Shown piece after piece: positions 43,265 through 52,374 of a DNA stretch of 64,000 bases. The first letter of the stretch is position 1, and each line of letters begins with the position of its first letter. Origin of the DNA: a bacterium. Lineage in GTDB: Bacteria > Krumholzibacteriota > Krumholzibacteriia > JACNKJ01. The notes under the pieces are model-generated. The model had not been told where the DNA came from, searched no databases, and saw nothing but the letters and a program-made list of their open reading frames with translations. The DNA lies in assembly GCA_024231955.1 (NCBI GenBank), contig JAAEPZ010000012.1, positions 62,001 through 126,000 on the forward strand, read 5' to 3'. A program made the position numbers and the translations under genes.

Positions 43265-45943
43265 ATGAAGCTCTCATCCGCCTTTCTGTTCGCCGCTCTC
43301 CTCACGATCGCAATCCCGACAGCGACGCCGATCAGCGCCGAACCGGCACCTCGGCATGATGATCCTGCCGCCCCACACCTCACCATGCCCGGTCATCCGC
43401 ACCAGATCTCCGCGGAGCGGGCGGCGCTCGTGGACGCTCTACTCATTGCCAAACGCTCGGGGGATGTGACCGCCGCGCGGGATCTCGAACGGCGTCTGGC
43501 CCTGATCGCCGGAAACCCGTCGGGGCAGGATCGTATCTGCCCACCCGCCGGTGTCGTTCTGGAGGTCGGCTTATACCCTCCAGGTACATCCACCCAACCC
43601 CGCTGGCAGAACAACGACATCCTGGTCACGGGTAATGCACACGACGAGATCAATCCGAGCATGGCCAGCCTCGAGGACGGCACGCTGTTCACGGCCGTTG
43701 AGCTCGCGGGCACCGACAATCGGGGGGCCGACATCTACCGCTCGACCGACAACGGCGAGAGTTGGCACCAGTACTACTGGCTCTCCAGCGCCGAGGACAT
43801 CACCGATCTCTCCCTGGCCGCGGGTGAAGGATCGGAGGATTGGCTGATAATGGCCTTCCAGTACGGGACCGACCTCATCGCGATCTTCAGGATCGACCTC
43901 AACGACATCTATAACTGGGGCACCGTAACAGCTCACTACAACGCGAACGGCGTGGCCAATCCCCGCCTGGTCACGGACGGCACCGATTACGACTACTGGT
44001 ATCCCTATGTCGTCTTCAACTCAAAGACGGCGACCAACTGGGATCTCCTCTTCACCCGCTCTCTGACCTACGGTCAAACCTGGGAAACGGCGACGACACT
44101 CGCCAGCTACTGCGGGGCCAGCGGTCCCTGGGTCTACGACGGGACCGCGACCCACCCCGACATCGATTACGGCTCGAACATGCTCTACGTGGCCTACGAC
44201 AACTACAACCCCCCGTGCACCGTCGACAGCAAGGAGATCTACGTCATCTCCAGCAGCGACCTCGGCGGCACCTGGAGCAGCTCCACGCAACTCACATCCC
44301 ACAGTGACGACGAGTTCGACCCGGCCATCTGCGTGACGAAGTCCCTGCCGGACTCGCAAAGGGTGGTCGTGGCCTATTCGAGGCTCTGGCAGGGGGCCGA
44401 TTCCGATATCTGGTACAACTACACATGGGACAACGGCCTCTCCTGGCGGACGAACGGCGAGGGTCTGGCCATCAGCTCATACGAGGAGAGCTCCCCGGTC
44501 CTGGCCACCAGCCTGGACAGGGGACGGGTACACGTCGCCTACTGGCATGACGGCCAGATCGGGTACCAGTCGACCGATTACCTGACCCCCACACTCTGGA
44601 CCGACGAGAAGATGGTCAACTACGGCAACTACGCCACCGCTGCCTACCGTCGGCCGGGCCTCACGGTCAACTCCTCTCAGGGCGTCCTCGACGAAGCGGC
44701 GATCTCCTGGACTGACGATCGCGACGGGGTCTGCAACATCTACGCCGACGCTCCACCCACGGAGGGCAGCGGCAGCATTGACATCGACCCGCATCCGAAT
44801 GAGTTGAACGCCGTCTGGGAGCTCCTGGGACCGGAAGGCATCTATGCAACCGGCAGCGGCGACACGCTCCTGATCAACATGCCCGACGGTGATTACACCC
44901 TGTTCTGGATGCCGGTCCCCGACTGGAGTTCACCGGAACCCAACCCGGCCACGGGGAACCTGCAGGAGAGCCTGACCCTCGTCTTCAACGGCATCTACAT
45001 GCGCAATGCGCCGCGCAACCTGGGCATCTTCGATGTTCCCGCAGACCAGGGGCGCTACGTGCGTCTGTTCTGGGAACGCTCCGGCCATGACGCGCCGGGC
45101 ACTTCGATCGACATCACCGGTTACGACATCTACCGCAGACAGGATATATATAAAGCGCTGCCGGGGACGACCGTCGGCGGCGAGCGGGAGCTGGGCTGGG
45201 ATTCGATGGGTTGGATCTCCGCCCACGGAGAGGAGATCTACCAGTTCGTCTCGCCGACCCTGTGCGATTCCACGGAGACGACCGGCATCTGCTGGTCCGT
45301 TTTCCGGATTCGCGCCACGACACACGACCCGTTCTTCTTCTTCGACGCGCCGCCCGACAGCGGTTACTCGATCGACAACATCTTCCCCGCCGCACCGGCC
45401 AATCTCCGGTTGGCGGCCCCCAACATTCTCGCCTGGGACATGGTCCCCGACGACGATTTCAACTATTACAGCGTTTATGCCTCCGACACCGAGGAGTTCA
45501 CCACATACGATCTGGTGGGAAACACCATCGACCTCGAACTGAACGTGTCAGGTCATGAGGGTCGTTACCTCGCGGTGACCGCCAGGGATACGGCGGGCAA
45601 CGAAAGCGATCCATCCCTGATCCTCTGGAACGGCACCGGAATGGGCGACACTCCGCCCCCGACGCGGTACACTCTGGCGCCGAACGTACCCAACCCCTTC
45701 AACCCGGCGACCACGCTCCGCTTCGGTCTGCCCCGGGCGAACGCGGTTGCCTTGCGGATCTACGACCTCGGAGGGCGCGTGGTCAGGACCCTGATCGCAG
45801 GGGCGGTCTACCCCGCAGGGGAGCACCAGGTCACCTGGGACGGCACGGACGAGGCGGGGGATCCCGTGGCTTCGGGAGTCTACCTGTACCGGCTCGACGC
45901 GGGTCACTTTTCGCGGACCAGGAAGATGACCCTGCTCAAGTGA
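43265..45943 (+). CDS. Secreted BNR/sialidase-like propeller protein with FlgD-type sorting domain
   Basis: 892 residues. Signal peptide (MKLSSAFLFAALLTIAIP...ISA), a helical N-terminal segment, then sialidase/BNR-like repeats (STDNGESW, TRSLTYGQTWE, SSSDLGGTWSSS, TWDNGLSWR), fibronectin-like parts (~590-790) and a C-terminal ~85-residue domain beginning NVPNPFNPATTLRFGLP and ending DGTDEAGDPVASGVYLYRL...KMTLLK. That end is the Por/FlgD-Ig-like sorting domain of FCB lineages. No sialidase catalytic set is evident. Likely extracellular. Confidence 0.85.
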   Translation: MKLSSAFLFAALLTIAIPTATPISAEPAPRHDDPAAPHLTMPGHPHQISAERAALVDALLIAKRSGDVTAARDLERRLALIAGNPSGQDRICPPAGVVLEVGLYPPGTSTQPRWQNNDILVTGNAHDEINPSMASLEDGTLFTAVELAGTDNRGADIYRSTDNGESWHQYYWLSSAEDITDLSLAAGEGSEDWLIMAFQYGTDLIAIFRIDLNDIYNWGTVTAHYNANGVANPRLVTDGTDYDYWYPYVVFNSKTATNWDLLFTRSLTYGQTWETATTLASYCGASGPWVYDGTATHPDIDYGSNMLYVAYDNYNPPCTVDSKEIYVISSSDLGGTWSSSTQLTSHSDDEFDPAICVTKSLPDSQRVVVAYSRLWQGADSDIWYNYTWDNGLSWRTNGEGLAISSYEESSPVLATSLDRGRVHVAYWHDGQIGYQSTDYLTPTLWTDEKMVNYGNYATAAYRRPGLTVNSSQGVLDEAAISWTDDRDGVCNIYADAPPTEGSGSIDIDPHPNELNAVWELLGPEGIYATGSGDTLLINMPDGDYTLFWMPVPDWSSPEPNPATGNLQESLTLVFNGIYMRNAPRNLGIFDVPADQGRYVRLFWERSGHDAPGTSIDITGYDIYRRQDIYKALPGTTVGGERELGWDSMGWISAHGEEIYQFVSPTLCDSTETTGICWSVFRIRATTHDPFFFFDAPPDSGYSIDNIFPAAPANLRLAAPNILAWDMVPDDDFNYYSVYASDTEEFTTYDLVGNTIDLELNVSGHEGRYLAVTARDTAGNESDPSLILWNGTGMGDTPPPTRYTLAPNVPNPFNPATTLRFGLPRANAVALRIYDLGGRVVRTLIAGAVYPAGEHQVTWDGTDEAGDPVASGVYLYRLDAGHFSRTRKMTLLK

Positions 45944-46019
45944 GTTGGCCATCCCCGCTTTCGACTTGAAGTCGAATCCGCTATCGGGCAATGTCGAAAG
46001 GAGAAGCGAGGAGGATCCC

Positions 46020-46469
46020 GTGTACCCACGACCTGGTGCCCGCATACTGAGATCGGCAATGATCCTCATGGCCGGATTGCTTTGCGGCTGCGCCGCGGGC
46101 AGTGGCGATCCGGACATCCGCACCACTCCGTCGGCCACCCTCATCGTCAACCTGGCCGCTGATGAATACGACATCTATATCGGTCGCGGATCGGATCCGC
46201 GAACCCACATGCTGACCGCCGGAGTCCGACCGGGCGAGAGGGGTTGGCTCGGCAATCCCCACCCCATCGGATACTGCGACCTCTGCGATCTGGAGCACAC
46301 GCGAGATGAGTGCATCGCGGCGTTCCGCGAGGACTTCCGCGGTAAACTGACCACGGACGACGCCTTCCGCGCGGCCGTGCTCGCCTTGCGTGGCAAACGA
46401 CTCGGCTGCTACTGCAAACCGAAGAACTGCCACGGTGATGTGATCAAGGCGTATCTGGATTCAGGATGA
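46020..46469 (+). CDS. Lipoprotein-like protein with DUF4326 domain
   Basis: 149 residues from GTG at 46020, chosen for the AGGAGG six bases before it; 45945 is a longer in-frame start. A hydrophobic stretch ends in LMAGLLCGCAAG, a plausible lipobox. The rest is a DUF4326 domain: YIGRGSDPRTHML, WLGNPHPIG, CIAAFREDF, LRGKRLGCYCKPKNCHGDVI. DUF4326 proteins are normally small and cytoplasmic, often in phages, so export is odd. Confidence 0.75.
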   Translation: MYPRPGARILRSAMILMAGLLCGCAAGSGDPDIRTTPSATLIVNLAADEYDIYIGRGSDPRTHMLTAGVRPGERGWLGNPHPIGYCDLCDLEHTRDECIAAFREDFRGKLTTDDAFRAAVLALRGKRLGCYCKPKNCHGDVIKAYLDSG

Positions 46470-46550
46470 TCATCCGGATGGACCTCCCTGAGGAGATCGG
46501 TCGGGCGAATCGCTCAACCGAAAGTGTCGGGTTTTTCTCGAGAAGCTCTT

Positions 46551-46562
46551 TGTGATACAATG
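46551..46562 (+). promoter_or_regulatory. Extended -10 promoter element
   Basis: TGTGATACAATG, identical to 43195-43206, 30 bases before the TTG start at 46592. Confidence 0.45.
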
Positions 46563-46591
46563 ATCTCAGTCCCGATATCAAAGGAGCGAAC

Positions 46592-48682
46592 TTGCGAATC
46601 CGGATACCGCTCATTCTGTGCCTTCTGATCGGCGGGTTTACGGCCCTGCCGAGTCTGGCGGATTGGCAACCCACCGGCGGGCCGATTGGCGGATACGTCC
46701 GGTCGATCGTTGCCGATGAACACGGTGTCTATGCCGCCACTGGCGGCGGCGGAATTATGGCCAGCAATGACGGCGGCGAATCCTGGGATTTCAGCAACAC
46801 CGGTTTGAGCAGCCATGACCTCAAATCTCTGACGACTTTGGGCGATACTCTATTTGTAGCCAGTGATGAAAATGTCTTCCGTTCGGCAGATCACGGCCTT
46901 AGCTGGGAAGCCTGCGGTACGGAATTGACGGGCAAGTACACGAAAACGCTGCTTGCCGATGATGGGCTGTTGTTCGCCGGCACGTATCTGTACGGCGTCT
47001 TCCGCTCCACGGACAGAGGGGACAGCTGGCAGGCCGTGAACACGGGGCTGCCGGCCAAGTACATCTACTGGCTGACCGACGACGACGATTTCCTCTACGC
47101 CGGCACTTACCTGGACGGCATTTTCAGGTCGAATGATCAGGGAGATACCTGGACGGCTGCCAACAGCGGGCTCGGCGAACTCAACGTCATGGCCATGATC
47201 GCTTTCGACGGTCGGCTCTTCGCCAGCACCTTGTGGAGCGGTGTCTACGTATCCGAAAACCAGGGCGGCCAGTGGGCTCCGCTGGGAACGAACCTCCCCT
47301 CGGTCAAGGGCTTCGCCATCCTGGAAGACGTCCTGTACGCGGCCCTGTTCGGACAGGGCGTCTACAAATCCGACGACTCCGGGGAGACCTGGGATCCGAT
47401 CAACCTCGGCCTGGCCGAAACCTACCTGTGGTCTATCGGCACCGACGGCAGCCGTCTCTTCGTCGGAGTCACCAGCGGCCATATCTACACATCCAGCGGC
47501 CAGGGGGACTCCTGGACACTCAGCCAAGATAGCTCATTCCCGAGCAGCATCGGCGCCCTGGCGACCAGCGCGGGCAAGCTCGTCGCGGGTTCCCACGGAA
47601 CCGGCCTCTTCACCTCCATCAACGGCGGCGCCTCCTGGGCTCGATCATCTTCAGTCTGGACAGTCGAGATCCGGGCGGTGACGGCAAAGGGCCCATTGAT
47701 CCTTGCCGGCACCGACATGCTGGGGATCTTCAGATCCGTCAATGATGGCGGCTCCTTCAGCCAATCCAACTCGGGATTGACCAGCGACTGGATTCAGGCT
47801 TTCGCATTCTGCGGCGACGCGATCTTCGCCGGAAGTCGCGATGAGGGCGTGTTCCTCTCCACCAACGATGCGGTCAGTTGGAGTCCGCGCAACAACGGGT
47901 TGGGGAGTGTGACGATCAATGCGCTCGTCTCGGATGGAGTACGCGTATTCGCCGGTACGGCCGACAGCGGCGTCTATCGTTCCGAGGATCTAGGGCAGAG
48001 CTGGAATGCCTGCGGCAACGGGCTGGCCAGCGACAACATCACCACTTTGTTGACGAGCGATGGCCGCGTACTGGCCGGGACAACCGACACCGGCGTGTTC
48101 GTTTCCGACGATCAAGGCGAATCCTGGACCTCGAGTAACCTGGGTCTGCCGCCTTGGACATATATCCGCAGCCTGGCGGGAAACGGGTCCTACCTCTTTG
48201 CCGGTACCGATGCAGGTGAAGTGTTCTATAGCGAGCCCTCGGAGATCCACTGGATCGAGTTGGGCGGCCTACCGTCCGGGGGTCCGGTGCTGTCGTTGTG
48301 GCCGGACGGCGACCATCTTTATGCCGGGATCAGCGGAGGAGGCGTCTGGGCATACATGCTGGAGGAGATTACCGGTGTGGGCGACCTGGGGGACACCCCC
48401 GGCGCGGCGCTCATCCTCGGTCAAAACCATCCCAACCCCTTCAACCCCAGCACCGCTATCCCCGTGCAGGTCAGGGAGAGTCGCTCACTTGCTCTTCAGG
48501 TTCTGACCATCGACGGTCGTTTCGTGAAAACCCTCCACGAAGGAGTTCTCGAAACCGGATCGCACCTGTTCAGGTGGGACGGCACCGATGCCCATGGCCA
48601 CCCCATGGCCAGCGGCGTCTATCTGTCCAGGCTTCGGGGCCCGGCTGAGGATCACGCCACGAGAATGATCCTGCTGAAATAA
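46592..48682 (+). CDS. Secreted BNR-repeat propeller with FlgD-type sorting domain
   Basis: 696 residues, TTG start with AAAGGAG five bases upstream. Signal peptide (LILCLLIGGFTALPSLA), then about thirteen ~40-residue BNR/sortilin-type repeats (SNDGGESW, STDRGDSW, SNDQGDTW, SDDSGETW) separated by LFAGT-like strands, then the C-terminal sorting domain (NHPNPFNPSTAIPVQV ... GTDAHGHPMASGVYLSRL). Probably a surface or secreted beta-propeller; ligand unknown. Confidence 0.88.
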   Translation: MRIRIPLILCLLIGGFTALPSLADWQPTGGPIGGYVRSIVADEHGVYAATGGGGIMASNDGGESWDFSNTGLSSHDLKSLTTLGDTLFVASDENVFRSADHGLSWEACGTELTGKYTKTLLADDGLLFAGTYLYGVFRSTDRGDSWQAVNTGLPAKYIYWLTDDDDFLYAGTYLDGIFRSNDQGDTWTAANSGLGELNVMAMIAFDGRLFASTLWSGVYVSENQGGQWAPLGTNLPSVKGFAILEDVLYAALFGQGVYKSDDSGETWDPINLGLAETYLWSIGTDGSRLFVGVTSGHIYTSSGQGDSWTLSQDSSFPSSIGALATSAGKLVAGSHGTGLFTSINGGASWARSSSVWTVEIRAVTAKGPLILAGTDMLGIFRSVNDGGSFSQSNSGLTSDWIQAFAFCGDAIFAGSRDEGVFLSTNDAVSWSPRNNGLGSVTINALVSDGVRVFAGTADSGVYRSEDLGQSWNACGNGLASDNITTLLTSDGRVLAGTTDTGVFVSDDQGESWTSSNLGLPPWTYIRSLAGNGSYLFAGTDAGEVFYSEPSEIHWIELGGLPSGGPVLSLWPDGDHLYAGISGGGVWAYMLEEITGVGDLGDTPGAALILGQNHPNPFNPSTAIPVQVRESRSLALQVLTIDGRFVKTLHEGVLETGSHLFRWDGTDAHGHPMASGVYLSRLRGPAEDHATRMILLK

Positions 48683-48843
48683 CATCCCCCTTTTATAGGC
48701 AGGAATCAACCTCGGAACTTCCCATCCGCGTCCCAGCCATGTATAAAGGTAATAGTTTTTGGTCGCCACGCCGATTTGAAGTATGATTGCAGCTGCAGAT
48801 TCCATGGGTCACGCTTGGCAGATTTCAAATGGGAGGGCAGCGA

Positions 48844-51621
48844 ATGGATAGATGCCTGAAACCCGATGAGCTTGCAGCGTTCCTGGCCGGATCGCTGTCG
48901 GCCGAGGACATGGAGCGATTCAACACGCACATCTCCTCGTGCAGCAGATGCCGCGAGGTGGTCGGCAATGCCGACCGGGACGTTGACGCACCGACCGAGG
49001 TCGACGATCCCAACGCCACCCTGACCCTCGAGATCGGCTCCGGCGACAAGCCGGGCGAAACCGATCTCATCGAGGGCTACAAGATCCTCCACGAGATCCA
49101 CCGCGGCGGCCAGGGTGTCGTCTACAAGGCCGTGCAGAAGGCCACGAAACGGACGGTGGCCCTCAAGGTGCTGCTGCACGGCCCCTTTGCCTCGGCCAGA
49201 CAGCAGCATCGCTTCGAGCGCGAGATCGACCTCATCGCGAGCATCCAGCACCCCAACATCGTCACGGTCTACGACAGCGGCCTGGCCCAGGGCCGTTACT
49301 ACTTCGCCATGGAGTACATCCACGGCACCTCCTTTGACCGCTACCTGGCCGACGCGAAGCCGAGCATCGAGGCGAGGCTGAAGCTGTTCATGAAGATCTG
49401 CGACGCCGTTAACGCCGCCCACCAGCGCGGCGTCATCCACCGTGATCTCAAGCCGGACAACATAAGCGTCGACACGGAGGGCGAACCGCATATCCTGGAC
49501 TTCGGCCTGGCGAAGACGGCGGGTCACGACCTGCAGGACGACATCCCGATGACGGTGCCCGGCGAGTTCAAGGGGACGCTGGCCTACGCTTCGCCCGAGC
49601 AGGCCTGCGGCGATCCGCGTCTGGTGGACATCCGCACGGATGTCTACTCCCTGGGCGTGATCCTCTTTGAGATGCTCACCGGGAAGTATCCGTATCGGGT
49701 GATCGGTCCCGTGCCCGAGGTGCTCAGGGACATAACCGAGGCGGAGCCGAGCCGACCCTCCACCCATGATCCCCGGATCAACGACGAGATCGAGACGATC
49801 ATCCTCAAGTCCCTGGCCAAGGAGAAGGACCGCCGCTACCAGACGGCGAACGCCCTGGCCGGCGACATCGAACGCTACCTCGCCGGAGAACCCCTCGACG
49901 CCAAGCGGGACAGCACCTGGTACGTCCTCCGCAAGTCGCTGCGACGATACCGCTTCGTCGCCGGGATGGTCGCGGCGATCGTGCTCGTCCTGGCGGGATC
50001 GACGATCGCGCTGTCGATCATGTACCGGAACCAGAGCCGCGCCCGCAGCGAGGCCGAGACCGCCCGGCACGAGTTGGAGATCGTCACCGCCTTCCAGCAG
50101 TCCATGCTCAGCGAGATCGACGCCGAGCAGATGGGCCAGGCCCTCTACGCCGACTTGCGGGATCACCTGCGCGCGGACCTGGAGGCGGAGGGGTTAGTCC
50201 CGGCCGAGAATGAGGCCGCGATCGCCCGCTTCGACAGCCTGCTGAACCGCACCAACGCCACCGACATCTCCCTCACCCTTTTGGACGAGCAGATACTCGA
50301 CCGGGCCGCCAGGACGATCGAATCGGACTTCGCCGACCAGCCGTTGATCCGGGCCACTCTCCAGCAGACCGTTGCCGACACCTACTGGAGGATCGGCCGC
50401 TATCCTCCGGCGCTACCCTTGCAGGAATCCGCGTTGCAGACCCGACGTTCGGTATTGGGCGAGGATCACGAGGTCACCTTGAATTCGCAGCACAGCATGG
50501 GCAGCCTGCTCGCCTCAATGGGCAGGTTCGAAGAGGCCCACGATCATTATGCCGAGGCCCTGGCGGGCCAGCGTCGGGTGCTTGGCGACGAACACCCGGC
50601 TACGCTGACCACCATCAGCAGCCTCGGCCTCCTGGCCGCCAGAATGGGTGGGCTCGAGGAGGCGCATGCCCTGTATCAAGAGGCCCTGGAGGGGCGTCAG
50701 CGCGTGCTGGGAGATGATCATGAAGACACGATGAACTCCCTGAACAACATGGCGACCTTGCTCGAATCCATGGGTGAATTCGAAGAGGCGCTGGTGTACT
50801 TCCATAAAGCGCTGGAGGGCAAACGCCGCATTTTCGGTGATGATCATCCCACTACTCTTTCCGTGATCAATAACCTGGGCAACCTGCTTCACCAGATGGG
50901 TCAAGGGGAGGAGGCGTTACGATACCACAGCGAGGCCTTGGAGATTCGTCGCCGCATTCAGGGGGATGACCATCCGGAGACCCTGGTCTCGATCGCCAAC
51001 ATGGGTGGTCTGCTCATGTCTATGGGCAAGCACGAACAGGCTCTCGTCTACTTGCGCGAGGCGCTGGAGGGGAATCGGCGTGCGCTGGGCGATGACCACC
51101 CATATACGCTGATCACCATCAACTACATGGGCGCGTTGCTCAAGAGGATGGGGCGCCTACAGGAGGCGGAGCCCTATTATCGCGAGGCCTTGGAGGGGAA
51201 CAGACGCGTTTTGGGCAACGATCATCTGAACACGATCACCGTGGTCCACAACATGGGCAACCTGCTGCGCGAGCTTGGCCGATTCGACGAGGCTGAAGAG
51301 TATGGCGCCAGAGCCGTCTCCTGGGCAAGGGAATCGCTTCCGGCGCCCCACCCGCACACGGCGGAGTTCCTGTGGGGTTATGGAGTCACACTCATCAAGC
51401 TCGGGCACCTTGACGAGGCGGAAGCGGTGATCCTGGAGGCGCATGGCATGCTGTTGGAGACGGTCGGCGAGAATCATCGACGCACGATCGATTTCGCTCG
51501 CGAGCTTGTCAATCTCTACGAAACCTGGCACTTAACTGACCCGATTGGCGGCCATGACGCCAAAGCCTCTGCGTGGAGAGCCAGGTTGGACAGCGCGCCG
51601 GAGGAACCAAGTTCGCCTTGA
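48844..51621 (+). CDS. Zinc-finger/Ser-Thr kinase/TPR membrane protein
   Basis: 925 residues from ATG at 48844 (GGGAGGGCAG upstream). The N-terminus has an anti-sigma-type zinc finger (H29, C33, C36). A Hanks-type kinase follows: GGQGVVYKA (88-96), K108, HRDLKPDN (199-206, D201), DFG (219-221), SPEQA. One membrane segment lies at ~378-398 (VAGMVAAIVLVLAGSTIAL), then about ten kinesin-light-chain-type TPRs, each with EALEG-RRVLGDDHP-T. All kinase residues are present. The TPRs would lie outside the membrane and receive signals. No sigma factor is adjacent. Confidence 0.92.
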   Translation: MDRCLKPDELAAFLAGSLSAEDMERFNTHISSCSRCREVVGNADRDVDAPTEVDDPNATLTLEIGSGDKPGETDLIEGYKILHEIHRGGQGVVYKAVQKATKRTVALKVLLHGPFASARQQHRFEREIDLIASIQHPNIVTVYDSGLAQGRYYFAMEYIHGTSFDRYLADAKPSIEARLKLFMKICDAVNAAHQRGVIHRDLKPDNISVDTEGEPHILDFGLAKTAGHDLQDDIPMTVPGEFKGTLAYASPEQACGDPRLVDIRTDVYSLGVILFEMLTGKYPYRVIGPVPEVLRDITEAEPSRPSTHDPRINDEIETIILKSLAKEKDRRYQTANALAGDIERYLAGEPLDAKRDSTWYVLRKSLRRYRFVAGMVAAIVLVLAGSTIALSIMYRNQSRARSEAETARHELEIVTAFQQSMLSEIDAEQMGQALYADLRDHLRADLEAEGLVPAENEAAIARFDSLLNRTNATDISLTLLDEQILDRAARTIESDFADQPLIRATLQQTVADTYWRIGRYPPALPLQESALQTRRSVLGEDHEVTLNSQHSMGSLLASMGRFEEAHDHYAEALAGQRRVLGDEHPATLTTISSLGLLAARMGGLEEAHALYQEALEGRQRVLGDDHEDTMNSLNNMATLLESMGEFEEALVYFHKALEGKRRIFGDDHPTTLSVINNLGNLLHQMGQGEEALRYHSEALEIRRRIQGDDHPETLVSIANMGGLLMSMGKHEQALVYLREALEGNRRALGDDHPYTLITINYMGALLKRMGRLQEAEPYYREALEGNRRVLGNDHLNTITVVHNMGNLLRELGRFDEAEEYGARAVSWARESLPAPHPHTAEFLWGYGVTLIKLGHLDEAEAVILEAHGMLLETVGENHRRTIDFARELVNLYETWHLTDPIGGHDAKASAWRARLDSAPEEPSSP

Positions 51622-51764
51622 TGGGTCTACGATTTGACTATCCCCACAGTGAGGATGCGGTCGCGATCGGTGACCCGGCATGGTCTCCGGAGCCGGAGGC
51701 CGGTTGCACGGGGAGTTGTGAGGCCCGATCCGATTGATGGATGACAACCGTATTGGAGGACGAC

Positions 51765-52211
51765 ATGCAGGAGAATCGCGCCACGAAGCTGATGGCCACC
51801 GGATATGTCTGATCGGAGTCCGTGCTGCTGGCCGTGTGCCAGGAATTCAAACTGGAGACCGACAATCCGGCCATTCCCGACATCGCCTTCGGCTTCGCCG
51901 GCGGTATCGGCAACTCGGGGGCCGTCTGCGGGGCGGTGGTCGGCGGTATCATGGCCCTGGGGCTCAAACTAGGCAAGGCCGACCTCCTGGAGGACAAGCT
52001 CCGGGACCTCGCCATAGCTCGCGAGTTCCGTCGGCGCTTCGAAGCCGAGATGGGTGAGATCGGCTGCCGCGAGCTGACGGGGCTCGACCTGACCCAGGAC
52101 GACCAGATCGCGCAGCTCGTGAAAAGCGACATCCCCCAGAAGGTCTGCTTCCCGGCCGTCAGCGTGGCCTACAGGCTGGCCGTGGAGGTGCTGAAGGAAG
52201 CCGGAAAGTAG
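51765..52211 (+). CDS. C-GCAxxG-C-C family selenoprotein (in-frame UGA read as Sec)
   Basis: 148 residues if the TGA at 51810-51812 is read as selenocysteine (codon 16). The start ATG has GGAGG seven bases upstream, while no good start exists after the TGA. The frame continues across it with family sequence: ATGYV-U-SESVLLAV, FGFAGGIGNSGAVCGAVVGG, IGCRELTG and VCFPAVSVAYRLA. U16 falls exactly on the first conserved Cys (normally G-NC-e-VL). A SECIS-like stem follows. The family is redox-active but uncharacterised. Gene callers would split or truncate it. Confidence 0.85.
51810..51842 (+). promoter_or_regulatory. UGA codon and bacterial SECIS-like hairpin
   Basis: After the UGA, CTGGC (51828-51832) pairs with GCCAG (51838-51842) around CGTGT. 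The loop has G at position 2, 22 bases from the UGA, as expected for a SelB-binding bacterial SECIS. Confidence 0.65.
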
Positions 52212-52320
52212 AAAGCCGCAGGGGCATGAATCGTCGGGATATCTCCCCGCTGATTACCCGATATCCGCAGGATGAAGCCCAAGGTCCACATTCACCTCCT
52301 GGTCAATATTAGTGACATCG

Positions 52321-52356
52321 AAACGGGCCCCGGGAGTCGATCCCGGGGCCCGTTTT
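52321..52356. terminator. Strong bidirectional terminator
   Basis: ACGGGCCCCGGGA pairs perfectly with TCCCGGGGCCCGT around GTCGA, flanked by AA and TTT. It separates the convergent selenoprotein and DUF2135 genes. Confidence 0.93.
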
Positions 52357-52374
52357 GGTTTGTCTCTCGATGTT

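Noticed and set aside
48706..50166. 486-codon minus-strand frame opposite the kinase gene
   Set aside because: It is the mirror of a strongly GC-biased coding frame; the plus strand encodes a complete kinase with all catalytic motifs.
51734..52057. Alternative 107-codon frame over the selenoprotein start
   Set aside because: Arg/Gly-rich frame without family similarity; the Sec-containing frame matches a known family on both sides of the UGA.
52240..52310. Another decayed tRNA 3' end upstream of the 52321 terminator
   Set aside because: Only scattered matches (GCCCAAGGTCC, ACATTCACC) to the tRNA; not better than chance by eye.
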